A stretch of 64,000 nt of DNA, taken from assembly GCF_023073915.1 (NCBI RefSeq), contig NZ_JADPKK010000013.1, forward strand, positions 1-64,000, in the 5' to 3' direction. Positions 25,081 through 34,424 of the stretch are shown here, in pieces; positions within the stretch are counted from its first letter, which is position 1, and the number at the start of each line of letters is the position of its first letter. The notes below the pieces were generated by a model. The model had not been told where the DNA came from. It did no database searches and worked only from the letters and a program-made list of their open reading frames with translations. The translations under genes were made by a program, and so were the position numbers. This stretch comes from Bradyrhizobium sp. 149. Lineage in GTDB: Bacteria; Pseudomonadota; Alphaproteobacteria; Rhizobiales; Xanthobacteraceae.

Positions 25081-26475
25081 ATGGAACCGCGGGTCAGCAC
25101 GAGCATATTGGCCGATCGCCTCACAGGCATGATCGGACCGCGCGCGAGCGTCGCGCGCGGCGTGCTCGACCAGCATGGGCAGAGCGAGTCGCATTATCGC
25201 ATTCTGCCGCCCGACATCGTCGTCTTCCCCGAGACGACACAGGAAGTCGCCGAGATCGTCGAGCTGTGCGCCGGCGCGAATATGCCCATCGTGCCGTTCG
25301 GCGCCGGGACCTCGCTCGAAGGCAATGCGGCCTCGGTCGCCGGCGGGGTCTGCTTCGACTTCGCGCGCATGAACAAGGTGCTGACCGTGCACGACAGCGA
25401 CATGGACGTCGTGGTGCAGCCCGGCATCACGCGAAAGCAGCTCAATGCGGAGCTGCGCGGCACCGGACTTTTCTTTCCGATCGATCCCGGCGCCGACGCC
25501 TCGATCGGCGGAATGACGTCCACGCGTGCCTCCGGCACGATGGCGGTGCGCTACGGCACCATGAAGGACAACGTCATGGCGCTGGAGGTGGTGCTGGCCG
25601 ACGGCCGCGTCATCCGCACCGCCAGACGCGCGCGCAAGTCGGCCGCCGGTTACGACCTGACGCGCATGTTCGTCGGCGCCGAGGGCACGCTCGGAATCAT
25701 CACCGAGATCACGCTGAAGGTGCATCCCGTCCCGCAGGCGATCTCGGCCTCGGTGTGCAGCTTCGACACACTGAAAAATGCCGTCGACACCGCGATTTCC
25801 GTGATCCAGTCGGCGATCCCCGTCGCACGCATCGAGCTGCTCGACGACGTCATGATGCGCGGTATCAACGCCTATGCGAAGCTCGGCTATCGCGAAGCCC
25901 CGACCCTGTTCTTCGAATTCCACGGTTCCGAGACGTCCGTTGCCGAGCAGGCCGAGGCCGCGCAGGCCATTGCCTCCGATCATGGCGGTCACGGCTTCGC
26001 CTGGGCGAAGGCGCCGGAGGATCGCAGCCGGCTCTGGCACGCCCGCGACAACACGCTCTATGCGGGCCTCGGCTTGCGCCCCGGCGCGCGCGCCGTGATC
26101 ACCGATGTCTGCGTGCCGATCTCGCGGCTTGCGGAATGCCTCACCGAGACCCGGCGTGACGCGGACGAGCATGGTTTTGTCGCCCCGATCGTCGGCCATG
26201 TCGGCGACGGCAATTTCCACATGCTGATCCTGATCGATCCCGCAAGATCGGAGGAAGTCGAAGGCGCCAAGTCGCTGCAGGCCCGCATGGTCGCCCGTGC
26301 CATTGCCATGGACGGCACCTGCACCGGCGAGCACGGCATCGGGCTCGGCAAGATCGACTATCTCACCGACGAGCTCGGCGAAGCTGTCGACGTGATGCGG
26401 TCGATCAAGACCGCGCTCGATCCTGGCGGACTGATGAACCCCGGAAAGATCTTTGCAAGCGGAGCGCGCGCATGA
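25081..26475 (+). CDS. FAD-linked oxidase (GlcD/D-lactate dehydrogenase family)
   Basis: About 464 residues. It has an FAD_binding_4 (PCMH) domain at about residues 30-210 with PFGAGTSLEGNAASVAGGVCF and VGAEGTLGIITEITL, and a C-terminal FAD-oxidase domain with GHVGDGNFHMLILID and CTGEHGIGLGK, the metal/substrate motifs of D-2-hydroxyacid dehydrogenases. It oxidises a 2-hydroxyacid and passes electrons to a quinone or flavoprotein. The stop overlaps the ABC ATPase start by four bases, so it belongs to the same operon as the importer. The operon may handle a hydroxyacid released from the imported compound. Confidence 0.88.
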   Translation: MEPRVSTSILADRLTGMIGPRASVARGVLDQHGQSESHYRILPPDIVVFPETTQEVAEIVELCAGANMPIVPFGAGTSLEGNAASVAGGVCFDFARMNKVLTVHDSDMDVVVQPGITRKQLNAELRGTGLFFPIDPGADASIGGMTSTRASGTMAVRYGTMKDNVMALEVVLADGRVIRTARRARKSAAGYDLTRMFVGAEGTLGIITEITLKVHPVPQAISASVCSFDTLKNAVDTAISVIQSAIPVARIELLDDVMMRGINAYAKLGYREAPTLFFEFHGSETSVAEQAEAAQAIASDHGGHGFAWAKAPEDRSRLWHARDNTLYAGLGLRPGARAVITDVCVPISRLAECLTETRRDADEHGFVAPIVGHVGDGNFHMLILIDPARSEEVEGAKSLQARMVARAIAMDGTCTGEHGIGLGKIDYLTDELGEAVDVMRSIKTALDPGGLMNPGKIFASGARA

Positions 26476-27998
26476 GCACCGCCGCATTAACTGCCGACAC
26501 CTCCTCCCCTGTTCCGTTGCTGGAGCTGCGCGGCATCAGCAAGGAGTTCCCCGGCGTCAAGGCGCTGGACGACGTGTCCTTTGCCGTCTTCCCCGGCGAA
26601 GTCCACATGCTGTTAGGGGAGAACGGCGCCGGCAAGTCGAGCCTGATGAAGGTGCTGTGCGGAGCCTACCGCGCCGATGCCGGCGAGTTCTACCATGAGG
26701 GCGAGAAGGTCGCTATCAATTCGACCGCGGATGCGCAGAAGCTCGGCATTGCCGTGATCTTCCAGGAGTTCTCGCTCGTACCCCATCTCGATATCGCCCA
26801 GAACATCTTCCTCGGCCGCGAGCCAAAGGGCCGCATCCCCGGCACGATCGACCGCCGCAAGATCTTGGCTGACGCAACGCGCGTGCTCGGTATGATTGGG
26901 TTCGAGATCGATCCCTCCACCATTGTTGACAAGTTGGGTGTGGCGCAGCAGCAGATGGTCGAGATCGCGAAAGCGATCAGCCAGAACGCCCGCATCCTCG
27001 TGATGGACGAACCGAGCGCGGCGCTGTCCGATCGCGAGACCGAGCTGCTGTTCGCACTGATCGCGCGGCTGAAGGCCGACGGCGTCTCGATCGTCTACAT
27101 TTCGCACCGCATGGCCGAGGTGTTCGCGCTCGGCGACCGCATCACCGTGCTGCGCGACGGCCGCCGCATCGACGGCGTTCGCCCGGCAGACGTCACGCCG
27201 GACCAGCTCGTCCGCATGATGGTCGGCCGCAACGTGGACATGACCTATCCGCGCAATTTTGCCGACGAGCCCGGCGAAGTGCTGCTGGAGGTCAAGGGCC
27301 TAAGCGCCTCCACCGGCATCTCGGACATCAACATCGAGGTGCGCAGGGGCGAGATCGTCGGCCTGTGTGGGCTGGTTGGCTCCGGCCGCAGCGAGGTCGC
27401 CCGCGCCATCTTCGGTGCCGATCCCGTGAGTGCAGGCGAGATCATCTTCGACGGAAAGGCCATGTCCGGCGAACCGGACCTCGCCGCCCGCCGCGGCATC
27501 GCGCTGATCCCGGAGAGCCGCAAGAGCGAGGGCCTCGCGCTGTTGCGGTCGGTCGGCGACAATCTCGTCGTGTCGGCGCTGCGAAAGCTGTTCCCGAGCG
27601 GTCTGTTCGACCAGCGCCGTGCGCAGCGCACGTCCGAGGGCCTGATCCGGCAGTTGCGCATTGCGACGCCGGGCGCGCGCCAGATCGTCGGCCTGCTTTC
27701 GGGCGGCAATCAGCAGAAGGTCGTGATCGGCAAATGGCTCGCCGCCGGTTCAAAGCTTTTCATCTTCGACGAGCCCACCCGAGGCATCGACGTCGGCGCC
27801 AAGTCTGAAATCTTCGCCCTGATCGACCGCCTTGTCGCGGAAGGCGCGGCGGCGCTGATGATTTCATCCGAACAGGTCGAGATCTGCCATGTCTGCGACC
27901 GTGCTTATGTCATGCGCGAGGGGCGCATTGCCGGGCACCTGGCGCGCAGCGAGCTGACAGAGGAGAACATCGTGCGACTGGGGATGCATCATGCGTGA
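26472..27998 (+). CDS. Ribose-type (CUT2) ABC transporter ATP-binding protein, RbsA-like
   Basis: About 508 residues, with two fused ATPase halves. The first half has Walker A GENGAGKSSLMKVL and Walker B ILVMDEPSAAL. The second half has a degenerate Walker A (GLVGSGRSEVA), the signature LSGGNQQKVVIGKW and FIFDEPTRGIDVGAKSE. This asymmetry is normal for RbsA/MglA proteins. It energises the two permeases that follow, with an 8-base overlap to the first. CUT2 systems usually carry pentoses or similar small polar molecules. Placement in an aromatic locus suggests a glycoside or other polar precursor. Confidence 0.93.
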   Translation: MSTAALTADTSSPVPLLELRGISKEFPGVKALDDVSFAVFPGEVHMLLGENGAGKSSLMKVLCGAYRADAGEFYHEGEKVAINSTADAQKLGIAVIFQEFSLVPHLDIAQNIFLGREPKGRIPGTIDRRKILADATRVLGMIGFEIDPSTIVDKLGVAQQQMVEIAKAISQNARILVMDEPSAALSDRETELLFALIARLKADGVSIVYISHRMAEVFALGDRITVLRDGRRIDGVRPADVTPDQLVRMMVGRNVDMTYPRNFADEPGEVLLEVKGLSASTGISDINIEVRRGEIVGLCGLVGSGRSEVARAIFGADPVSAGEIIFDGKAMSGEPDLAARRGIALIPESRKSEGLALLRSVGDNLVVSALRKLFPSGLFDQRRAQRTSEGLIRQLRIATPGARQIVGLLSGGNQQKVVIGKWLAAGSKLFIFDEPTRGIDVGAKSEIFALIDRLVAEGAAALMISSEQVEICHVCDRAYVMREGRIAGHLARSELTEENIVRLGMHHA

Positions 27999-28941
27999 GG
28001 CCGCGGTCGTTTCACCATCCAATCCGCTGCAACGCATTCCCGGCGTCGCCATCGTGCTGGTGCTGCTGGTCGCGGTGTTCGGCGCCATCGCGCCCGGATT
28101 CCTGTCCGTCGCCAACCTCTCCAACGTGCTGGTGCAGTCGACCATCCTGACCATGCTCGCGCTGCCGATGACGCTGATCATCATGACCGAGGGGCTGGAC
28201 CTGTCGATGGGCGCGGTGCTGACGCTGACCTCGCTCTGCGTCGCGATCGTATCGCTCGCGACCCAATCGATGCTGCTGGGCCTCGGCGCCGGGCTTCTCG
28301 TCGGCGCGGCCTTCGGCACCGTCAACGGCTGGCTGGTTGCAATCCTTGGGATACCGCCCTTCGTCGCGACGCTGGGCACGCTCGGCATGGCGCAGGGCCT
28401 GTCGCTGATCGTCAGCGACGGCCAGAGCGTGGTCGGCATTCCCCACAGCGTGCGCGACATCTATTCGGCGACGCTGCTGGGTATTCCCGTGCCGATCGTG
28501 ATGGCGCTGGTGACCTATGCGGCGTTTCACGGCCTGCTCTATCATACCCGCTTCGGCACCTACATCTTCGCGCTCGGAGGCAACCGGGAGGCGCTGCGCT
28601 ATGCCGGCCTCTCGCCGAACCGGCTCTTGATCGTCGTCTATGCGATCGGCGGCGCCATGGCCGGCATCGCCGGCCTGCTGATGACAGCGCGGATGAATTC
28701 CGGGCATCCAACTGCCGGCCTCGGTCTCGAATTCGATGCGATCGCGGCCGTCGCCGTCGGCGGCACCTCGTTCGAGCGCGGCAATGGCTGGCTGCTCGGC
28801 ACATTGCTCGGCGTGATCTCGGTCGGCGTGCTGCGCAACGGGCTGAACCTGATCTCGCTGCCGTCCTCGGTGCAAGTCGCAAGTGTCGGCGTCCTGGTCA
28901 TCGTTGCCCTCTTCCTAGACGGCCTGCGGAGCCGCGCATGA
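27991..28941 (+). CDS. CUT2 ABC transporter permease, RbsC-like (first of two)
   Basis: About 316 residues and about nine membrane segments. It carries the family stretch IIMTEGLDLSMGAVLTLTSL near the N-terminus and the permease-ATPase coupling segment TYIFALGGNREALRYAGL at about 190, followed by AAVAVGGTSFERGNG near 250. The presence of two different permease genes suggests a heterodimeric channel. Its stop overlaps the second permease by four bases. Confidence 0.92.
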   Translation: MREAAVVSPSNPLQRIPGVAIVLVLLVAVFGAIAPGFLSVANLSNVLVQSTILTMLALPMTLIIMTEGLDLSMGAVLTLTSLCVAIVSLATQSMLLGLGAGLLVGAAFGTVNGWLVAILGIPPFVATLGTLGMAQGLSLIVSDGQSVVGIPHSVRDIYSATLLGIPVPIVMALVTYAAFHGLLYHTRFGTYIFALGGNREALRYAGLSPNRLLIVVYAIGGAMAGIAGLLMTARMNSGHPTAGLGLEFDAIAAVAVGGTSFERGNGWLLGTLLGVISVGVLRNGLNLISLPSSVQVASVGVLVIVALFLDGLRSRA

Positions 28942-29915
28942 CCGACATCAGCAAAGACGCCATCGCGCCGCCCCGCTCGTTCCTGTCGCAGGACGCGATC
29001 CAGGCGTTCTATCGCCTGCTCGCGGCGCTGCTGATCTGTGCGGTGCTCGCCGTGCTCAGCGATTCCTTCCTGAGCCTCGGCAACATCCTCAATGTGCTCA
29101 GGCAGGCGAGCCTGACCTTCTTCATCGCCTCGGGCCTGACCCTGGTGGTGCTGACCGCGGGCCTCGATCTCTCCGTCGGCGCCAATGTCGCGCTGTCGGC
29201 CTGTATCGCCGGGACCGTGATCCACAAGACCGGCTCGCCGGCGCTCGGCATCCTCACCGGGCTCGCCTGCGGCGGCATCGTTGGCCTCCTCAACGGCATC
29301 ATGGTCACCGCGCTGCGCATCCCCTCGTTCATCGCCACCTACGGCATGCTCTGGGTGCTGAACGGCCTCACCTATTGGTACATGGCGGGCGAAACCCTTC
29401 ACGGCTTCCCGGCAGGCTTTCGCCAGATCGGCAGCGGCTATCTATTCGGCCTGCCTATCCCGGTCTATCTGCTGCTGGTGTTCCTCGGGATCGGAACGCT
29501 GTTTGCGCAGCGAACGATCTGGGGCCAGGAGATCTATGCGATCGGCGCCAATCCAGTCGCAGCGCGCCTCTCCGGCATTCCGGTCGCACGGCGCCTGCTG
29601 CTCGTCTACGCCGTCTCCGGCACCATGGCGGGGCTCGCCTCGATCATCTTCCTGTCGCGGCTCAATTCGGCCGAGGCCGACATCGGCGAAAGCCTGACGC
29701 TGCCCGCGATCGCCGCCGTGCTGATTGGCGGCACCTCGCTGTTCGGCGGCGTAGGCACTGTGTTCGGCACTTTCATCGGCGCATTGATCCTGACGCTGGT
29801 GCTGAACGGCATGAACCTCTTGTCGGTCAGCGCCAACTGGCAGCCGCTCGTCACCGGCATCATCGTCATTCTGGCGGTCTGGCTCGACATGAAGACCCGC
29901 CGCCGCGCGCAATGA
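28938..29915 (+). CDS. CUT2 ABC transporter permease, RbsC-like (second of two)
   Basis: About 325 residues with the same membrane layout as the preceding gene: LVVLTAGLDLSVGANVALSAC in the N-terminal third, coupling segment EIYAIGANPVAARLSGI at about 195, and AVLIGGTSLFGGVGTVFGT near 260. It pairs with the first permease. The substrate-binding protein gene starts 42 bases after its stop. Confidence 0.92.
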   Translation: MTDISKDAIAPPRSFLSQDAIQAFYRLLAALLICAVLAVLSDSFLSLGNILNVLRQASLTFFIASGLTLVVLTAGLDLSVGANVALSACIAGTVIHKTGSPALGILTGLACGGIVGLLNGIMVTALRIPSFIATYGMLWVLNGLTYWYMAGETLHGFPAGFRQIGSGYLFGLPIPVYLLLVFLGIGTLFAQRTIWGQEIYAIGANPVAARLSGIPVARRLLLVYAVSGTMAGLASIIFLSRLNSAEADIGESLTLPAIAAVLIGGTSLFGGVGTVFGTFIGALILTLVLNGMNLLSVSANWQPLVTGIIVILAVWLDMKTRRRAQ

Positions 29916-29957
29916 GTTCTTGAACTACCAACAAGCAAAACGAGGGATGGAGGCAAC

Positions 29958-30932
29958 ATGAAACAGACACTGGGTTATTTGGCGCTGCCGCTGCTGATGG
30001 CGGCCGCGTTCACCACGCCAGCGCGAGCCGACGGCGAGACCATCGCCGTCTTCACCAAGAACCAGACCAACCCGTTCTTCCAGACAGTGCGGGTCGGCGC
30101 CGACAACATGGCAAAAACGCTGAACGCGAAAACGCTGCAGTACATCCCGACCAAGCCCGACAGCATCCCCGAACAGCTCAGCCAGATCGAGGACGTCGTG
30201 GTGAAGAAGCCCAGCGCGATCGTCTTCACGCCGGTCGACTACAAGGCGATGGTGCCGGGCGTCGAAAAGATCAACGAAGCCAAGATCCCCGTCGTCAACA
30301 TCACCGATCGCTCCGCCGGCGGCAAGTTCCTGTCCTTCGTCGGCGCCGATGATTACAGCCTCGGGCTCGAGACCGCGCGCTTCCTGCTCAAGACGCTCGG
30401 CGGCAAGGGCAATATCGTCATCATTGAGGGTGTCAAGGGCTCGCTGACCAATGTCGACCGCGTCCGCGGTTTCAATGACGCATTGAAGGAAAACGCCGGC
30501 GCAAAACTGCTGGCCTCGCAACCCGGCAATTACCAGCGGCTCCAGGCGCTCCAGGTGATGGAAAATCTGATGCAATCGAACGCGCAGATCCATGGCGTCC
30601 TCGCCGCCAACGACGCCATGGCGGTCGGCGCGATCGAAGCGCTCGACGGCGCCAACCGCAAGGCCCAGGTGATCGGCATCAACGGCACCAAGGAGGCGAT
30701 CGACGCGATCAAGTCCGGCAAGCTGCTCGCCAGCGGCGACTATAACGGGTTCTTTCAGGGATGCCTTGGCACCATGATGGCGATCCGCTCCTTGCGCAAC
30801 CAGCCCGTCATTGCCGAGATCGTGCTGAAGCCCACCGTCATCACCAAGGACAATTACCAGCCGTTCGACGTGCCGCTGGAGCAACAGAGCTGCCCGACTT
30901 TCGAAGAAGCCAGCAAGCTCGGCGGCAAGTAA
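29958..30932 (+). CDS. Periplasmic sugar-type substrate-binding protein (RbsB-like)
   Basis: About 324 residues. A Sec signal peptide (residues 1-24, ending PARA-DG) precedes the type I periplasmic-binding fold, with TKNQTNPFFQTVRVGADNMAK as the opening strand-helix and VLAANDAMAVGAIEALD as the hinge-region motif. It captures the ligand for the two RbsC-like permeases. A strong hairpin follows the gene at 30959-30982. The ligand class is undetermined; many RbsB-like proteins of catabolic loci do not bind ribose. Confidence 0.92.
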   Translation: MKQTLGYLALPLLMAAAFTTPARADGETIAVFTKNQTNPFFQTVRVGADNMAKTLNAKTLQYIPTKPDSIPEQLSQIEDVVVKKPSAIVFTPVDYKAMVPGVEKINEAKIPVVNITDRSAGGKFLSFVGADDYSLGLETARFLLKTLGGKGNIVIIEGVKGSLTNVDRVRGFNDALKENAGAKLLASQPGNYQRLQALQVMENLMQSNAQIHGVLAANDAMAVGAIEALDGANRKAQVIGINGTKEAIDAIKSGKLLASGDYNGFFQGCLGTMMAIRSLRNQPVIAEIVLKPTVITKDNYQPFDVPLEQQSCPTFEEASKLGGK

Positions 30933-30958
30933 GTCAGCGCACCCATCACGACAAGCCC

Positions 30959-30982
30959 GGACGGCCGCAGCCGCGGCCGTCC
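30959..30982 (+). terminator. Perfect 10-bp GC hairpin between binding protein and YciI genes
   Basis: The arms ggacggccgc (30959-30968) and gcggccgtcc (30973-30982) are perfectly complementary around a four-base loop. There is no following T-run, so it is more likely a 3'-end stabiliser or attenuator that lets the binding protein outnumber downstream products than a classical intrinsic terminator. Confidence 0.6.
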
Positions 30983-31012
30983 CAAGAAACGGACACATAA
31001 ACGGAGACCATC

Positions 31013-31300
31013 ATGCTGTTCGCCATCCACGCCCTCGACCGCGCCGGGGCGTTGCCGACCCGGCTCGCCAATTACGACGCCCACAAGGCTTTCCTGAGCG
31101 ACACCTCGCGCTTCGGCGTCAAGATCGTGATGTCGGGACCGCTGGTCTCCGACGACAATCAGACGATGATCGGCAGCCTGTTCCTGATCGAGGCGCCGGG
31201 CCGCAGCGAGGTCGAAGCGTTCAACAAAGCCGATCCCTTCGCCGCGGCGGGCATCTGGGAAAAGGTCGCGATCACGGGCTTCCTGCGCCGCCAAGGCTGA
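31013..31300 (+). CDS. YciI-like protein
   Basis: About 95 residues, with the ferredoxin-like YCII fold. The conserved histidine-containing helix DAHKAFL and the DPFAAAGIWEKVAIT segment are both visible, and these hold the His-Asp pair thought to be catalytic in the family. It closes the hydroxyquinol/ABC operon 80 bases after the binding-protein gene. YciI relatives include muconolactone-isomerase-like and hydrolase enzymes in aromatic pathways, which suits the locus, but the reaction is not known. Confidence 0.87.
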   Translation: MLFAIHALDRAGALPTRLANYDAHKAFLSDTSRFGVKIVMSGPLVSDDNQTMIGSLFLIEAPGRSEVEAFNKADPFAAAGIWEKVAITGFLRRQG

Positions 31301-31502
31301 CGCCGGCCAAAACCAAAAGCGCGAAAACAACCCCATGCACAGTAGCCGGCGATAGCGCAATCAACGACTTAGCTCGGAAGGCAAAGCGGCCGATGCAAAC
31401 CGCAACGCTGTTTGACTCGTCGGGCAAAACAGGAGCAAAGTGCCATCATCGCCGATGGCCGCCCCTGCGCCTCGATCCAGAGCTTTGGCGCCGCCCAAAC
31501 GG

Positions 31503-32495
31503 CTAGCCGCTCGTCACCGTCGCACCATCCTCAAGATGACAAGCTACCCACTGCTCGCTTCCGGCCGCGCGCAATGTCGGCTCCTCGGCCCGGCAGCGAT
31601 CGAATACGTAGGGGCAACGGGTGTGGAAGCGGCACCCGCTGGGCGGATTGATCGGGCTCGGCACGTCTCCCTTGAGGATGATGGGATTGCGCTCAGCGCC
31701 GGGCTCGGGCAGCGGCACCGCCGAGAGCAGCGCCTTGGTGTAGGGATGCTTTGGCGCGGCGAAGATCTCGCGGCGGGGCGCCACCTCGACGATCTTGCCG
31801 AGATACATCACCGCGACGCGATGGGTCATGTGCTCGACGATCGCGAGGTCATGGCTGATGAACAGCAGCGCCAGGCCGAACTCGTTCTGGAGGTCCTGCA
31901 AGAGATTGACGATCTGTGCCTTGACCGAGACGTCGAGCGCCGAGACCGCCTCGTCGCAGACAATCAGCTCGGGCTCGGCGGCCAGCGCCCGCGCGATGCC
32001 GATGCGCTGGCGTTGGCCGCCGGAGAATTCGTGCGGCCTGCGGTTCAAAGCCTCGCGCGGCAGGCGCACGGTGTCCATCAGCGCCGTGACCCGGGTTTCG
32101 AGGTCGATCGCGGATTTGGCGAGGCCGAAATTGCGGATCGGCTCGGCCAGAATGTCGCGCACACGCATGCGCGGATTGAGGCTCGAGAACGGGTCCTGGA
32201 ACACCACCTGCACGCGGCGGCGCATCTGGCGCATCGTGGCCGGCGCCGCGTCGTCGATACGCTGGCCGTCGAGAATGACCTGCCCCGAGGTGATGTCGAA
32301 CAGGCGCAAAATGGCGCGGCCGACCGTCGACTTGCCGCAGCCGGATTCGCCGACCAGCGACAGCGTCTCGCCGCGCGCGATCTCGAACGACACGCCGTCC
32401 ACCGCATAGACCCATTCGGATCTGCGGCTGAACAGGCCCTTTTTGACCGGGAAGTGCTTTTTGAGGTCGTTGACCTGGAGCAGCGGGGGACTCAT
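31503..32495 (-). CDS. Peptide-type ABC transporter ATP-binding protein, DppF/OppF-like
   Basis: About 330 residues. Walker [16 protein letters not shown], signature [15 protein letters not shown] and Walker [15 protein letters not shown] are present. The C-terminal oligopeptide extension with a [14 protein letters not shown] cysteine motif, typical of Dpp/Opp ATPases, follows. Its start overlaps the stop of the upstream ATPase gene by four bases. It is the last gene of a five-gene importer operon (binding protein, two permeases, two ATPases) transcribed leftward. Confidence 0.92.
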   Translation of the reverse strand: MSPPLLQVNDLKKHFPVKKGLFSRRSEWVYAVDGVSFEIARGETLSLVGESGCGKSTVGRAILRLFDITSGQVILDGQRIDDAAPATMRQMRRRVQVVFQDPFSSLNPRMRVRDILAEPIRNFGLAKSAIDLETRVTALMDTVRLPREALNRRPHEFSGGQRQRIGIARALAAEPELIVCDEAVSALDVSVKAQIVNLLQDLQNEFGLALLFISHDLAIVEHMTHRVAVMYLGKIVEVAPRREIFAAPKHPYTKALLSAVPLPEPGAERNPIILKGDVPSPINPPSGCRFHTRCPYVFDRCRAEEPTLRAAGSEQWVACHLEDGATVTSG

Positions 32496-33481
32496 GCCGC
32501 GACCGCTCCCTTGGCCGCATAGTGGCAGGCCGCGACGTGACGTGGCCCCTTCTCTTCGAGCCCCGGCGCGTACTGCCGGCAGAGATCGGTCGCGAGCGCG
32601 CAGCGACCGGCGAAGACGCAGCCGACGATGGGCTTGCGCAGATCAGGTACCTGCCCGGGGATTTCGGCCAGCCGTCTCGTGGTGCCGGTCAGCGACGAGC
32701 CGAGCCGCGGCACTGCGCCGAGCAGGCCCTGCGTATAGGGATGACGCGGCGAACGGAATAGTTCCGCCACCGGGGCCTCCTCGACCTTGCGGCCGGCATA
32801 CATGACCATGACGCGTTCGGCGATCTCGGCGACGACGCCGAGATCGTGGGTGATCAGGATGATCGCAGCACCAACCCGGTGCTTGAGATCAAGCATCAAT
32901 TTCAGGATCTGCGCCTGGATCGTCACGTCGAGCGCGGTGGTCGGCTCGTCGGCAATGAGAAGTTTTGGGTTGCAGGCGAGTGCAATGGCGATCATGACGC
33001 GCTGGCGCATGCCGCCGGAAAGCTGATGCGGATATTCGCGTACGCGACGCTTCGGCTCGGGAATGCCGACGAGGATCAGCATCTCGATCGCCTGCGCCTC
33101 GGCGGCCTGCTTGTCGAGGCCCTGGTGGATCATCAGCGTCTCGCGGATCTGACGGCCGACGGTCAGGACCGGATTGAGGCTGGTCATCGGCTCCTGAAAA
33201 ATCATCGAGATGTCGTTGCCGCGGATCGCGCGCATCTCGCGATCGGACAGTTGCAGCAGGTCCCTGCCCGCGAAGCGGATGCTGCCGGCGATCCTGCCGG
33301 GCGGCTCGGGGATCAGCCGCATCAGCGACATCGAGGTCACCGACTTGCCGCAGCCGGACTCGCCGACGATGGCGAGCGTCTCGCCCTCGTTGACATGGAA
33401 CGACACGCCTTCCACCGCGCGGTTGATGCCGCTGGGCGTGCGGAAGTGGGTTTGCAAATTCTCGACTTCGAGCAATGCCAT
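32492..33481 (-). CDS. Peptide-type ABC transporter ATP-binding protein, DppD-like
   Basis: About 329 residues. Walker [16 protein letters not shown], signature [15 protein letters not shown] and Walker [15 protein letters not shown] are present. The C-terminal domain contains [14 protein letters not shown], the cysteine cluster that in several DppD proteins binds an iron-sulfur cluster. It pairs with the DppF-like protein to power the permeases encoded just upstream. Confidence 0.92.
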   Translation of the reverse strand: MALLEVENLQTHFRTPSGINRAVEGVSFHVNEGETLAIVGESGCGKSVTSMSLMRLIPEPPGRIAGSIRFAGRDLLQLSDREMRAIRGNDISMIFQEPMTSLNPVLTVGRQIRETLMIHQGLDKQAAEAQAIEMLILVGIPEPKRRVREYPHQLSGGMRQRVMIAIALACNPKLLIADEPTTALDVTIQAQILKLMLDLKHRVGAAIILITHDLGVVAEIAERVMVMYAGRKVEEAPVAELFRSPRHPYTQGLLGAVPRLGSSLTGTTRRLAEIPGQVPDLRKPIVGCVFAGRCALATDLCRQYAPGLEEKGPRHVAACHYAAKGAVAA

Positions 33482-33500
33482 CGCGATCAGCCCCTAGACA

Positions 33501-34424
33501 TCAGAGGCTCTTGGCCATGCGCGGGTCGAGCGCATCGCGAAGGCCATCGCCGAGCAGGTTCACGGCGAGCACAGTGACGGACAGAAAGGCCGCCGGAAAG
33601 AACACGATGTAGGGCTTGACCTGCCACAGCGCGCGGCCCTCGGCCATGATATTGCCCCAGGACGGAATGGTCGGCGGCGTGCCCGCGCCGATGAAGGACA
33701 GGATCGCCTCCGTGATCATCGCACTGGCGCAAATGTAAGTCGCCTGCACCAGCATCGGCGCCACCGTGTTGGGCAGGATGTGGCGCAGGATGATCATCGG
33801 TGTGCGCGTGCCGCAAGCCACCGCCGCATCCACGTAAGGCTGCTCGCGCAACGACAGCACGACGCTGCGCACGAGGCGCGAGACGCGCGGAATCTCAGCA
33901 ATAGTGATCGCGAGAATGACGTTGCCGACGCTGCCGCGCGTCAGCGCCATCAATGCGATCGCCAGCAGGATCGGCGGGATCGACATCAGGCCGTCCATGA
34001 AGCGCATCAAGATGCCGTCGGCCCAGCGGATGAAGCCGGAGACGATGCCGATGGCGAGACCGGCCGCGGAGGCGAATATCGCAACGGAGAGCCCGACCGT
34101 GAGCGAGACGCGCGCGCCAAACAGCACGCGCGAATAGATGTCGCGGCCGAGGACGTCGGTGCCGAACCAGTAAAGCTCAGACGGTGCGCGGGTCCGCTTG
34201 GCCGGCGCGAGTGCGGTCGGATCCACCGTTCCGAGATAAGGCGCAAAGATCGCGATCAGGACGAGCGTCAGCAACAACGTGCCGCCGATCGCAACGGTGG
34301 GATGGCCGCGCAGCAGTCCGATGAAGCCGCGCCGGATCGCGACCGGCCGGAGGATTTCGGGCAGCTGCGGCGCGAGGACGAAACCCGTTGGCAGCGTTTG
34401 CGGATTGACGGTCGTGTCGGTCAA
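33501..34424 (-). CDS. Peptide-type ABC transporter permease, DppC-like
   Basis: About 307 residues with six membrane segments and an N-terminal cytoplasmic lead. The DppC features are TDVLGRDIYSRVLFGARVSLTVG after the first helix and the coupling loop DAAVACGTRTPMIILRHILPN. It overlaps the DppB-like gene by four bases and forms the heterodimeric channel with it. Confidence 0.92.
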   Translation of the reverse strand: MTDTTVNPQTLPTGFVLAPQLPEILRPVAIRRGFIGLLRGHPTVAIGGTLLLTLVLIAIFAPYLGTVDPTALAPAKRTRAPSELYWFGTDVLGRDIYSRVLFGARVSLTVGLSVAIFASAAGLAIGIVSGFIRWADGILMRFMDGLMSIPPILLAIALMALTRGSVGNVILAITIAEIPRVSRLVRSVVLSLREQPYVDAAVACGTRTPMIILRHILPNTVAPMLVQATYICASAMITEAILSFIGAGTPPTIPSWGNIMAEGRALWQVKPYIVFFPAAFLSVTVLAVNLLGDGLRDALDPRMAKSL

